Positions 1 to 10,106 of a stretch of 64,000 nt of DNA are shown piece after piece. The DNA comes from Aquilaria yunnanensis (lineage: Eukaryota > Streptophyta > Magnoliopsida > Malvales > Thymelaeaceae). The notes under the pieces are model-generated. The model ran no database searches. It was not told where the DNA came from and saw only the letters and a program-made list of their open reading frames with translations. The position numbers were made by a program, and so were the translations under genes. Position 1 is the first letter of the stretch. Every line of letters starts with the position of its first letter. The DNA lies in the NCBI GenBank assembly GCA_039654915.1, contig CM077594.1:87620893-87684892 (forward strand), in the 5' to 3' direction.

Positions 1-683
1 CCATTGTCCTTTGTGGCTGTTTTCACTATAATTTCCTAGTCTTCGATGTACTTCCACATAGTTTTTCTTGATTTCCAATGTTGACCCCTCCAATTGTGCC
101 TCCAATTCGATCGCTTCCTTCCACTGACATGACTAGCTCAGGCTCCTAGCTGTTGTGTCCCATTTTCCCCCCTCCTAAAATCCAACTATTCAACAATTAG
201 GAAGTTGTAGATAAGCAAACAAATGATAACCCCTCAAAACCTCTAAATCCTTCAACGATTACTATTGAATTCCACCCAGTCCCAGATTAAGTATAGACAT
301 AGTTTAATAAAAAATTAGAATACCTAGTTGCGATTTATTTCCAGTGTCCTGATTTTTCACATTAGAAGCCCCAAAAAAGGGAGAGAAAGAATGGAAAGAC
401 ACTTGGGAAATGGGTTGGCTACCGAATGATCTCACTAAAAAAAAACTGAGCTCCTTGGGAGAGAGATGTGAACTTCAATTCAACGTTGGAATCCAAGAAT
501 TAGACTTTTGTTTTGGATGTCAACTCAGAGATGAAGGTAATGTGGAGGAGATGAATGAGATTTAGGAGGAGTGAAGGAGGTAGCCGAGGAAGAAACAAAA
601 AGAGGTGGAGGTGAAGGAGGAGATAGCGATGGGCGAGATGTATGGCTTGGAGAATACGAAGAAATAGATTTAGGCAAACTAGC
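1..683. other. Intergenic, no gene seen
   Basis: I see no coding signal or clear repeat boundary here. The notable part is a purine-rich stretch (about 530-620, GGAGGA-type) on the + strand. The edge of the window may cut a larger repeat. Confidence 0.5.
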
Positions 684-935
684 TTAGTCAGTCCTAAAAT
701 TTTTGCATTTTTTCTGTCTCAGTCTTAAAATTTTACATTTTTCTAAGTAAGTCTTAAAATGTGGAAGGGGTTTGAGGAAGTTAGAGGCCACATAAGGCAT
801 TCTGTTTGATATGTGGATGGTCATCCATTTTAGGACTAACCATGCATACAGTGCTAACTTTTTATGACTCACTTAAAAAAACATAAAATGTTAGGACTGA
901 CATGAAAAAAACACAAAACTTTTAGGACTGACTAA
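684..935. mobile_element. Foldback MITE, family unresolved
   Basis: The two ends are long inverted repeats of about 90 bp. The left end begins TTAGTCAGTCCTAAAA and the reverse complement of the right end begins TTAGTCAGTCCTAAAA as well, with matching blocks continuing inward. It has no coding capacity. The flanks read AGCT on both sides, which is palindromic, so the target-site duplication cannot be assigned. Confidence 0.6.
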
Positions 936-1033
936 GCTATCTTTCAGTCTAGTAAGGGCAGGTATTTTCTTTCTTTGCCACAAAGTTGGCAGTTCAGTCT
1001 GATAATTTCTTGTATAATTGTGCTAAAAGTACC

Positions 1034-1052
1034 ATATATATATATATATATA
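1034..1052. repeat. (TA)n microsatellite
   Basis: An uninterrupted alternating AT run of 19 bases lies just upstream of the hAT element. Confidence 0.9.
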
Positions 1053-1292
1053 GATTTCAGTAAATGATTAGATACAGAAAACTTTACTAGACACCTACTT
1101 TTTTAAGAACCTATTTAGCCGTAACACACATATAGTCAGTGGCGAATCCAGGAATTCAAGGTCGGGGGGGCAAGGTCAAAAAAAATTCTTAAATTGTAGA
1201 ATACAAAACAAACTAATAATGCAATTTATATAAGTCCATGACATTTAAAGAGTACATAGACATGTTTAAGTCTAAATTATAAAACTTCAAAT

Positions 1293-3758
1293 TTATAATG
1301 CAACACGACGCTCTTTCATGTCTCTGAAATCATCAAGGATAGAATTTAAACTAAAAGTCTCTGCAAGGTCATTCTCAATGTACAAAACCAAAGTATCAGC
1401 AAGGAAGTCATTATCCATCTTGTTTCGCAATCTGGTTTTGACAATTTTCATCGCTGAAAAAGCACGTTCTGTAGTTGCAGTAGACACAGGAAGAGTTAAT
1501 ATCAGTCGGATTAATCGATCAACAAGATAGTAATAACTTGACTTTCCAGTGGATGCCAACAGTTGACATAATTCAGCAATTGATGATAGCTGTGTAAACT
1601 CTGATAAATCCTTAACATCGGCGTAAAAATGGCGCAACTGAAATGGCAACAACTCAAGTTCATGCCTTGAGAAATCTAGTGGATAGTATTTCTGTGCAAG
1701 ATTGCAAATAGATTCAATGTTAAAAGATTCAAACCCATCCTTCGGGTTCAAACATGAGCTTAGTGTCAAAAGCTCAATAATGCGCTCACTGAACCTTGAA
1801 GATATCTCCTGTAACTGAAAATTTATTGCCTTATTGAACACATCAAAGTGAAAATAATGCTCCACAGAAACACTATCTTGTCGATGACCACTACATCCTA
1901 GAAAATGCCGAGCATTAAAATCAGGAATAACAATATCATGCTTTGAGCAGAATGAAGTGACCTTGTCAATAAAAGAATTCCATCCATCTCTCTTGAAATC
2001 CTGAAGTAATATTGAAGTAGTTTCCACTAAATTCAATGCCTTGACAATATCTTGACCCTTATGTTGTAATGCTTGACATAGAACTTCCGTAATACCAAAT
2101 ATATCATACATTAAATGAGCAATGAAGATAAACTCAAATGATGACAACCTTTTCAAAGCAACTGCAGCATCTCCTCTTGATTTATAATTAGCACCATCTT
2201 CTCTAACATTATCAAGAACTTTGCATATTGCATCAAACATATCAAGGAGACTGCTAATTGACTTAAAATGAGAACTCCAACGAGTATCACAAGGTCTCCT
2301 TAAGGTACCAATTTGGTTAATACCAGTGCCAGTTTCAATCTCATCAATGGCAATCAATTGTGCAATATTCTCAGCATGAGCAGCTTGCAACTCATCATGT
2401 CGTTTACAGGAAGCAGTAACAGCATTGACAATAAAAGATAAATTGAGAAAAAACTCATGCACAACATGCAACTCTTTTGCTGCAGTAACTAGTGCCAACT
2501 GCAAACGATGAGCTAAACAATGAACATAATATGCCTGTGGATATTGACTGAGAAATAATGCTTGTAACCCTTTCCATTCACCACGTATATTGCTAGCACC
2601 ATTATACCCTTGACCTCTAATATTTTGAGCATTCAGTCCATAATGAGATAAAATACAACATATCTCTGAATATAAAGTGGCTACTGATGTATCTTTGACA
2701 TGTGAAATATGAAAAAATCGCTCTTGTATTAAGCCTTTATTGTCAACAAATCGGAGAACAAGAGCCATTTGCTCCTTTTTACTTTCATCACTTGCTTCAT
2801 CAACTATTATGCAAAACATCGAATCACCAATATCCTCACAAATCTTATTCCTAACCTTGTTTGCAATTACACATAAGATTTCCTTTTGGATCGTAGCTGA
2901 TGTATACCTTGCATTTTGAGGAGCATTTTGTAAGACTACACTAGCAATTTCATCATTATAAGATGCTAAAAAACTGAGCAACTCAAGAAAATTCCCTCGG
3001 TTTCTAGAATCAGTAGACTCATCATGTCCTCTAAATGCAAGTCCTTGGAAAGATAACCACCGAGCAACATCAATGGATGTTTTAATCCGAAGTCTATTCC
3101 TTACAACCTCTTCTTTTGATTGTTTCTCCATTGCCTTATCAATATAACTAGACTGATTCAACAATGCAGTACAGCAATTCACCGAATTATTGTGAGGAGA
3201 GCAAGGGTCTGAACCCATATGCTTGAGAAAAGCACAATTTTGACCATCTTTAACCTTCTTCCAGTTTTGGAAACCCTTCACAGTAAAATCATCCCACCCA
3301 TTTTGAGCTTTTGGTTTGTCATTAAATAAATACCATGGCAAACAAAATGCAGCATCTTTTGTTGGGGAATACTCAAGCCAAGGAAAATCAGCAAACCATG
3401 AATATTTAAACCTACGTTTCTTTTTCTCTGGATAATCAAACTGCATTTGATAAGGTCCAGCTTTTAAATAAGCTCTTCTTACCTCATCACGTTCATTGAT
3501 GGGATATGTCCACATGGGCTGCCGTAACCCTGGATCACGCATTATGGAAAAAATTTTAGAAGTTGTGGGTGCTTCATTTTGTTGCGTACTTTCAGCATTT
3601 GAAGAATTCCCGAATCCTACAGACTCTGAAACTTCTTCAACCATCCTTGAATTTTCAGCCACCCTTGAATTTTGACTGCTTTTGGGCTGACAGTCAGTTT
3701 CCGGTGGTGAAGCCATTTTTTGAAAAAAATGAGATAATGTCTTTTGTTTGTTAGACAT
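1293..3758 (-). CDS. hAT-family transposase (TTF zinc finger / DUF4371 type)
   Basis: This 821-codon uninterrupted ORF is the transposase of the surrounding hAT element. The chosen start (MSNKQKTLSHFF) follows a polypyrimidine tract and CAG acceptor two bases upstream, so an intron probably lies in the leader; a further in-frame ATG upstream (3794) would then be intronic. Domains in order are: an N-terminal low-complexity Ser/Glu region (about 1-70); a TTF-type zinc-finger region with WFADFPWLEYS and a Cys/His cluster (about 110-205); a DUF4371/RNase-H-like core containing VDEASDES (D320); and a C-terminal hAT dimerisation region with TTERAFSAMK (E764). In relatives the core motif is usually GYDGASN, but here it reads GYNGASN (Asn386), which replaces the expected second catalytic Asp. 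The protein may therefore be inactive or domesticated despite the open frame. The family assignment is firm; activity is inferred to be doubtful. Confidence 0.9.
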   Translation of the reverse strand: MSNKQKTLSHFFQKMASPPETDCQPKSSQNSRVAENSRMVEEVSESVGFGNSSNAESTQQNEAPTTSKIFSIMRDPGLRQPMWTYPINERDEVRRAYLKAGPYQMQFDYPEKKKRRFKYSWFADFPWLEYSPTKDAAFCLPWYLFNDKPKAQNGWDDFTVKGFQNWKKVKDGQNCAFLKHMGSDPCSPHNNSVNCCTALLNQSSYIDKAMEKQSKEEVVRNRLRIKTSIDVARWLSFQGLAFRGHDESTDSRNRGNFLELLSFLASYNDEIASVVLQNAPQNARYTSATIQKEILCVIANKVRNKICEDIGDSMFCIIVDEASDESKKEQMALVLRFVDNKGLIQERFFHISHVKDTSVATLYSEICCILSHYGLNAQNIRGQGYNGASNIRGEWKGLQALFLSQYPQAYYVHCLAHRLQLALVTAAKELHVVHEFFLNLSFIVNAVTASCKRHDELQAAHAENIAQLIAIDEIETGTGINQIGTLRRPCDTRWSSHFKSISSLLDMFDAICKVLDNVREDGANYKSRGDAAVALKRLSSFEFIFIAHLMYDIFGITEVLCQALQHKGQDIVKALNLVETTSILLQDFKRDGWNSFIDKVTSFCSKHDIVIPDFNARHFLGCSGHRQDSVSVEHYFHFDVFNKAINFQLQEISSRFSERIIELLTLSSCLNPKDGFESFNIESICNLAQKYYPLDFSRHELELLPFQLRHFYADVKDLSEFTQLSSIAELCQLLASTGKSSYYYLVDRLIRLILTLPVSTATTERAFSAMKIVKTRLRNKMDNDFLADTLVLYIENDLAETFSLNSILDDFRDMKERRVAL

Positions 3759-5045
3759 AGCTGGAAAAAAAAATATACAACAATGTAAGCACATGATCTG
3801 ATATTTCTAAACCAGTCAAGTAGTCAACCTAATTTCAAAGTTTAATCCAACAATATAGACATTCTCACATTCACAACAATTTACAATTTCAAATTCAAAA
3901 GGCAAAAATCCAGCAAATTTAAAACTATTCTAAGAAGAAAACTGTAATGTAATTATTAAGTAAATGATTTTTATGACATTTCTGCATGAAAATTAGATGC
4001 CATTAGTTTGTATACAAATTAGGAAACAACAAAATGCAATCACAAGATTCATAAGTCATAACCCATAGGAATAAAAACTAAATTTATAGCATTACTAATC
4101 AGCCAAAAAAGACTTTTGAGTTTTGACTATAGTATATAACTCTGTAACTGTAACTATAAGATACAAAATGAAAATGCCATCCAATTAATTAATCAAAGCA
4201 ACTAAACTAAGCAAGCAAATTAACCATTTTTGCCCAGGACCGCCATTACCTCTTGGTCCTCTCCAGAGTCCGACTCGGCGTTCAGTGGTGTGGTGGCGTA
4301 CTGGCGTAATTGGTGGCGCCGGCGCGTAATTGGCTTTGGCTGGGGGTCTGGCCTTCTGGGACCAAGCAAAGAAGCAAATGTGATGCTATTGCTAATGCTG
4401 CCGCCACGCCGGAGGGGAGGACGGGAGCCAGGAGGTGAATCAGCTGATGGATGAGTGATGAAGCGAATGAATCGATGATGCGATGATGCCGAATCGGAGG
4501 AATCGCTGATGCGAGAGACGAGAGTCAGCAGACAGCAGCGAGACGACAATGCCGATGTGAGTTGAGCGGCGCCGGCTTGAGCGACTGCGAGAGGCGAGAG
4601 CTGAGAGAGGACTAGCCCAGCATAGCGACAGGCCGAGTGGCCGACAGCAAGGCAGCGGCAGGCCAGCGACCACGGAGCAGTAGCACTAGCAGACTAGCAG
4701 TCACCAGTCGGAGACTCGGAGCACAAAGCAGCAGAGGTAGTCAGTAGAGCTGCTGGCAATGTTATGGATTCGGCAATTGGGGGGAATTGGGCATTTGGGG
4801 ATTGAATTGTATAACTGAAAGTCTGAAACGGCGTCGTGCGTTTTGAATGAGAGAAAGAGAGAAATACACACTTGGTCCCCATTCTTTTTGATATGTGCCT
4901 CACTGCCCCCCCATCTTTATATTTTTCTATAATATTTGGGGGGGCAAAGTACACACCCTATCCTTAATTTTTGACAAAACCATCAAATTAGTATCCTATA
5001 TTTACGTTTTTTCAAAATTCCCAGCTAAGTGTAGCTACGCCCCTG
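3759..5045 (-). promoter_or_regulatory. hAT transposase leader and promoter region, GC-rich
   Basis: On the - strand a donor-like GAG|GTAATGG (near 4248) and an acceptor TTTTTTCCAG (near 3761) bracket a likely leader intron of about 490 bp. Upstream of it, 4230-4740 is conspicuously GC-rich with many CG dinucleotides in an otherwise AT-rich neighbourhood. Several short open frames overlap on both strands there and none looks like a conserved protein. I interpret the region as promoter plus 5' untranslated leader. Confidence 0.5.
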
Positions 5046-5053
5046 CATATAGT

Positions 5054-8000
5054 AGAGCTTTTGCAAGAAGTTTATGGTAGATATAGCATTATACTCTTTA
5101 TCATAACGTTGACAAAGCTAAGCAAGGACGACAAATACTTATATTGACTAGTCCTTAGAAAATTATAATCAGCTGATCAATTTCTGACCTCAAATTCTAC
5201 AATCAGTTGATGATCTTCGTTCCTTATTTCGCTTGTTTAAATCTACGCAGTTATTGTAAAAAGAAGACGAAAATAAGCCTAGTACTATATCTTTTAGCAA
5301 ATTGCAGATAAAGTAATACTCTGGCAGAGACATAAAATTTACCTTGGTTTGGGTTGGAAGACCAAAATGCCACGGCTACTTGCTTTGAGGTTGGTATATT
5401 TGGTGACCGTAATTGGCCATGCTTCAAAATGTGGTTGGTGTATCTACAATTGTACTTGTTATTTTATTTGCATATGTTTAAAATGAGGTTGGTCGGCAGT
5501 GTTACCCAGTACATTCATGCCCATCTTTCTTCACGTTTTGTTGTTTTGTTTTTTTAACATAAATGATGCATGCCTATGTTAGTACTGTTAGATCATCGTG
5601 AAGCCTCTGATATATTTAAGGGATTTCATTTGATTTAATAATTATTAGTAACATTTATCCTATTTTTTAGCATATGAAAATTCTTAACAAAATGTATGGC
5701 CACACTTGGTTAAATAGTTGGATGGTTCTGGGAAAGCGTAAAGGGAAACGATCAGTTTCTGTCATGTACCTGTCCACCAACTCCCAAGAAATCCTTATTC
5801 CGTAGGCTTGTCGTTTGATTAAAGAATTTCATTAATTCTCTAAGCACTGATTATTTTATTTTATTTTTTGCCAATTAATGTCTCAAATGCTCCAAGACCA
5901 ACTTTGAACTTCGGGGGGTGGGGTTGGTAAGCCTGAAAAGTCTGAATTGCCACTCAACAACCCAAAACCACCAACCTCCCGTTGAAATAAAAAAAAAAGG
6001 GGGAGAGAGAACTTTGTGCTTTCTCTTTTACCAACATCGGATAACGACATGCTTATCTTCCTCTGTCTTTCAGGTTGGAGTTTTGTTTTGTTTTTGAGGG
6101 GGAAAAGGAATTAGAAGAAAATGTTTGAAATCCTCTTTTGATCCAAACATTTATTCTGACTTGTAGTTTTCCACTTTATAACATTTTCTGTATGCCATGC
6201 TGGATATCGTAATGGCCAATAAGAATTTGGCCCTGGACAGCTATATTGTCAAACATTTGTTGTCAACGGGGCGATCCGGATATAAAAAGACTATGGTGAT
6301 GATGTGGCAGAAATGAAAAAATTTAGTGGTAATGTTGGCGTTCTGCCTGAAAAGACATGTCAGGCGCCCGGTTTTGTGGGTTTAACATTCTGTCTCTGGC
6401 TCGTAATCGTAGGGCCAGGATCAGCTTTTTGTTGACATTGCTTAGCTTAACAGCGTCCATAGCTGCAAAAGTATCGATCAATTCAGAAATATCTTACTAC
6501 GGGGTCCGGAGGCCGAATTTGGCAAACGTTTTTTGAGGGGCTAACGAATGTATACGCGGGTAAATCAAATATACTCCCGACCATTTATGTCTATAAATAT
6601 TTATATTTTAATACTATATTCATAGCATAAAAAAGCACAGATATATTAAATTTTATATTTAAAATTTAAAAATATATATAAATTAGATATCAGATATATA
6701 CAAACATAGTTTAATAAAGAAAGGAAGAGATCTGTATATGACAGATATACAAATTAGATTATAGATATGTTACTTATATATTTAATAGTATGTACTAGTT
6801 TAACCTCCTATAAAAAATCTGCATGAATGTATTAAATCTCATTTTTTAAAATTTGAGATATGTATAAATTGAATGACAAATATGTATAAACTTTTATGTG
6901 TAACATCAGTGATTAATGTGTATAAAATATGTGTCACATATACACAAATGAGATAAAAAAATATATTATAAGTATATATTCAATTGTATGTACGCAGTTT
7001 ATATTTTTATAAATAAAATAAAAATTAAGATAAAAATTTAATTAATAGTAATATAAAGTGATATATATAAATAAAATATTAGATATGTATGAACTTTATA
7101 TATAAATAAGGTTAGAGATATGTGCGTGTGTTTCCATGTTTTTCCTTCAATAGGGCTTAAATCCTTAAAAATCACACCCTTTTTCCATTTTGAGCAATTA
7201 AAGGCCTATAGTACCCGTTAGGCCAAAAAGACTAAAAGAATTAATATGTTAGTGGTATTTAACGTTCCCGTGTCTCCTCGGTTTTTCTGTTTGTTAGGAT
7301 GAAACATCCGGGACTAATAGAGCTGGTCTTTTCATAGTCTTAGGACTACTTTGTCAAATTGATGAGTTTTAGAAACGTTGGCAAAATATGAAAGGTTTAG
7401 AACTAATACCTTTCTCAAATAAAATTTTACAACGAAGATTTATTTTAACTAAATGATATGCTAAATAATAAATACTATATAGTATAGATTTTACATAACA
7501 TTCTTCCCTTGCTATAAAAATCTGCTCTTTTTATTTTTTATAAAATCAATATTATTTGAAAGTTAATGCTATCTGTTTAATAATCATTTAAATAATATTT
7601 TTTGTAAATAATTAAAATTTATAAAATTTTTACTTATCCATAAAAAAATAAAAATTAATAAAAAACAATTAATTTTTAAAAAAAATGCTTTAACATGATT
7701 TTATGGATTTTATAAATGTATTTTTTAATTGAAATGAAAAAATTATAAAATAATGATCATTCTTAGAGTTGAAGACCAAGTCTCAAAATATGCGAAATTT
7801 ATTACTTTTAGTATAAAATATGTGTAAAGAGTTACTATATATAAAACAATTGTCAGGCGGATCAAATAATTTGTATTGATAAATATTCATTTATACAAAT
7901 TTTCTAAAAAATCACCTTTTCTCCCCTATTTTTCATTCGACTAGCAAATGAGCAACTTTATAGCTCAATATTCGTATATACAAATTCTCCAAAAAACCAT

Positions 8001-8534
8001 ATTTGTAAACACAATGCTGAACCATAAAAAATTTTAAAATCTTATGCAAAAGGGAACATGGTAGTATATCTTTAACATATAACAAAGGACCAAAAGAATG
8101 CAAAAAAGCTTGGGAAAAAAATTGTGGGAATAAATATTTTTTTACAATATAATTAATTGTTCCACTAGTTTTTAAAAATTATAAAATGAGATCAGTAATG
8201 ATAAGGCTAGTAACAGTTTTTTTTTTTTTTTTTTTTGTGGTGGTTTTTGAAAAAAGCATAAGATAACACATTATTTATGTTTTGTAAGAAGTAGAATCCC
8301 CAAGATTACATTACCAAGATCCACTTGAATTTAATATGTTTAACACATAGAGCGATTGTAGATTTTATTTCCTCAAAACTGCTTAAATTTTATTATTGTA
8401 ACATGACAATATATTAATATCTTGCGAAAAAAAAATGACAATATTTTAATACAAAATTGTACAGTTAAAAAAAACAATAGAATCTGATCGAATAAAATAA
8501 AGAAAATTTGTTTGCCAAGCCACCGTACATGCCG
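5054..8534. other. Intergenic AT-rich DNA
   Basis: I see no gene. 6530-7140 is very AT-rich with recurring TATGTATAAA and ATATATA-like words, probably a degenerate repeat. 7400-8500 is A/T-biased with poly-A and poly-T runs, including about 20 T at 8217-8236. No boundaries of a named element could be fixed. Confidence 0.5.
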
Positions 8535-8543
8535 TATTGTAAC

Positions 8544-8842
8544 GGGTAAAATTCAGCATGGGTCACCTAACTTATTTTTTGTCCTATCTGGGTACCTTAT
8601 CTTTATTTTGTCCTAACGAGATACCTTTCCTCTTATTGCGCATTCTGTTCAGCTACTTTCCGTCAAATTGATCGTTAAATTGGATGGAAAATGATGAAGT
8701 GGCATTAAATAATACTAAAATAAACTTAAAACAACAACTTCAGTCCTCAAATTATTTCAATTACTAATTCTAACCCTTAAAATTTCACTTAAGCCAATTC
8801 TACCCCTCTCATCCCGTTCACCGCCACCTCCCACGCTTCCCC
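8544..8842 (+). repeat. Left terminal inverted repeat of Pack-MULE
   Basis: It pairs with the reverse complement of 9650-9948 almost continuously. Shared blocks include GGAAAATGATGAAGTGGCAT and TTTCACTTAAGCCAATTCTA, with scattered single-base differences. Confidence 0.9.
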
Positions 8843-8971
8843 TGCAAATCTGGTGAAGAGAAAGGGATGATTCGCTCTTCGGAATAAATTTCTACGCCAC
8901 CATTAACAGAGCATGATTTGAAGAGGTCAACATGGATCTGTGGGTTGACGCATAGAGCCCGTCGATCAGTC

Positions 8972-9366
8972 AATCGGAGCGACTGCCGTTTCCGGCGATG
9001 ATGCTCGTTGCCATCATTTGATGCTCATTGTCGGATGGGAACTCTGCCCATCGCCACCTTGTGGGTCGATTCTTCTTCACCGATTCCTCGCGAACCATAG
9101 AGCATGATTCCTTTTCTTCTCTGGTCAATCAAAGATCCGGCGGCAGCGGAGGAGGAGAGAGATCCGGCTTAATCGGAGCGACTGCCGTTTCCGGTGATGA
9201 TGCTCGTTGCTGTCATTTGATGCTCATTGTCGGATGGGAACTCTGCCCATCGCCGCCTTGTGAGTCGATTCTTCTTCTCCGATTCCTCGCGAACCATAGA
9301 GCATGATTTCTTTTCTTCTCCAGTCAATCAGAGATCCAGCGACAACGGAGGAGGAGAGAGATCCGG
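8972..9366 (+). repeat. Two-copy 199-bp tandem duplication inside Pack-MULE
   Basis: Copy 1 (8972-9170) and copy 2 (9171-9366) both begin AATCGGAGCGACTGCCGTTT and run to a GGAGGAGAGAGATCCGG block. They differ at scattered positions. The frame beginning MSDGNSAHR occurs in both copies, showing that the duplication carries open reading frame. It lies just upstream of the zinc-finger fragment. Confidence 0.9.
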
Positions 9367-9619
9367 GTTCGCGATAGAAGGTACCGGTGGCGGCGGCGTG
9401 AATTGCCGAGATTGCGGCAACCAAGCAAAGAAGGACCGTGTACACATGCGGTGCCGGACCTCTTGCAAGTCTCGCGGATTTGACTGCCCGACCCACGTCA
9501 AAAGCACCTGGGTCTCCGCCACTAGGCACCGCGAGTGTCAGCAGCAGCAACAGCTTGCCGCTCCTTTACAAATCGTAGCGGAGAACCCCAAGACACAAAG
9601 ACAGAGAGAGGAACCCTGA
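9227..9619 (+). pseudogene. Captured fragment of a SHI/STY/LRP1 (SRS) family zinc-finger gene
   Basis: A 130-codon open frame runs through the Pack-MULE cargo. Its second half matches the RING-like zinc-finger domain of the plant SHI-RELATED SEQUENCE transcription factors, including [31 protein letters not shown] and [12 protein letters not shown], followed by a Gln run as in the family. SRS proteins are nuclear activators in auxin biosynthesis and organ development. The finger is damaged: the third expected Cys (after KKD) is Arg, and the usual RTCC reads RTSC. The frame ends shortly after the Gln-rich part, so the rest of an SRS protein is absent. The N-terminal half comes from the duplicated cargo and is not recognised. 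I read it as a non-functional captured fragment; transcription remains possible. Confidence 0.8.
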
Positions 9620-9649
9620 AAATGACGAATGTCCTAAAAATGACGGAGG

Positions 9650-9948
9650 AGAAGCGAGGGAGGTGGCGGTGAACGGGATGAGAAGGGTAGAATTGGCTTA
9701 AGTGAAATTTTAAGGGTTAGAATTAGTAATTGAAATAGTTTAAGGACTGAAGTTGTTATTTTAAGTTTATTTTAGTATTATTTAATGCCACTTCATCATT
9801 TTCCATCCAATATAACAACCAATTTGACGGAAAGTAGTTGAATAGGATGCATAATAAGAGGAAAAATATCTCGATAGGACAAAACAAAGGTAAGGTACCC
9901 GGATAGGACAAAAAAATAAGCGAGGTGACTCATGGTGAATTTTACCCA
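9650..9948 (-). repeat. Right terminal inverted repeat of Pack-MULE
   Basis: This is the inverted partner of 8544-8842. It ends GAATTTTACCC followed by one A and the 9-bp duplication. It directly abuts the short SHMT upstream region. Confidence 0.9.
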
Positions 9949-9957
9949 TATTGTAAC

Positions 9958-10106
9958 TATTGTTTTTATTTAGCGAAAAAAAATTTTATTTTTGTTATTT
10001 TTTTCAACTAAAGTCTTTTAAAGCCCCAAAACAGCCACCTCTCCAACCTGCCTATCACTCCATTTCCTTTTTCTTCTTCCTCAGCTCTCCTTCTCTCTGC
10101 GCTACA
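9958..10106 (+). promoter_or_regulatory. SHMT core promoter and 5' leader
   Basis: Only 149 bp separate the Pack-MULE target duplication from the SHMT ATG. The stretch starts AT-rich, without a clear TATA box, and becomes pyrimidine-rich (CTCTCCTTCTCTCTGCGC at 10085-10102), which resembles a plant Y-patch. Distal promoter elements must lie within or beyond the transposon. Confidence 0.5.

Larger units (their letters stand above)
1137..5045 (-). mobile_element. Complete hAT DNA transposon
   Basis: The element is 3909 bp and is flanked by a perfect 8-bp target-site duplication, CATATAGT, at 1129-1136 and 5046-5053, the length typical of hAT elements. Its ends are short imperfect inverted repeats: CAGTGGCGAATCCAGG on the left, and CAGGGGCGTAGCTACA as the reverse complement of the right. 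Both subterminal regions carry G-tracts followed by GGGGCAAAG/GGGGCAAGG. One long transposase ORF lies on the - strand, and the region upstream of it (3759-5045) looks like a promoter and spliced leader. The perfect duplication and open reading frame suggest a fairly recent insertion. Confidence 0.93.
8544..9948 (+). mobile_element. Pack-MULE: long-TIR Mutator-like element with captured gene fragment
   Basis: This 1.4-kb element is flanked by a 9-bp duplication, TATTGTAAC, at 8535-8543 and 9949-9957, typical of Mutator-like elements. The terminal inverted repeats are about 295 bp each and, by eye, near 90 percent alike. They begin GGGTAAAATTCA on both ends; the right end has one extra base. 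The element encodes no transposase. Its centre is GC-rich and carries a SHI/STY-type zinc-finger gene fragment plus a 199-bp tandem duplication. Its right end is about 160 bp from the SHMT start codon, so it may supply or disturb part of that promoter. Confidence 0.9.

Noticed and set aside
4220..4954. Several overlapping open frames in the GC-rich part of the hAT element
   Set aside because: They occur on both strands, are Ser/Arg/Pro-rich in the way GC-rich leaders produce by chance, and the transposase start with a good splice acceptor lies downstream.
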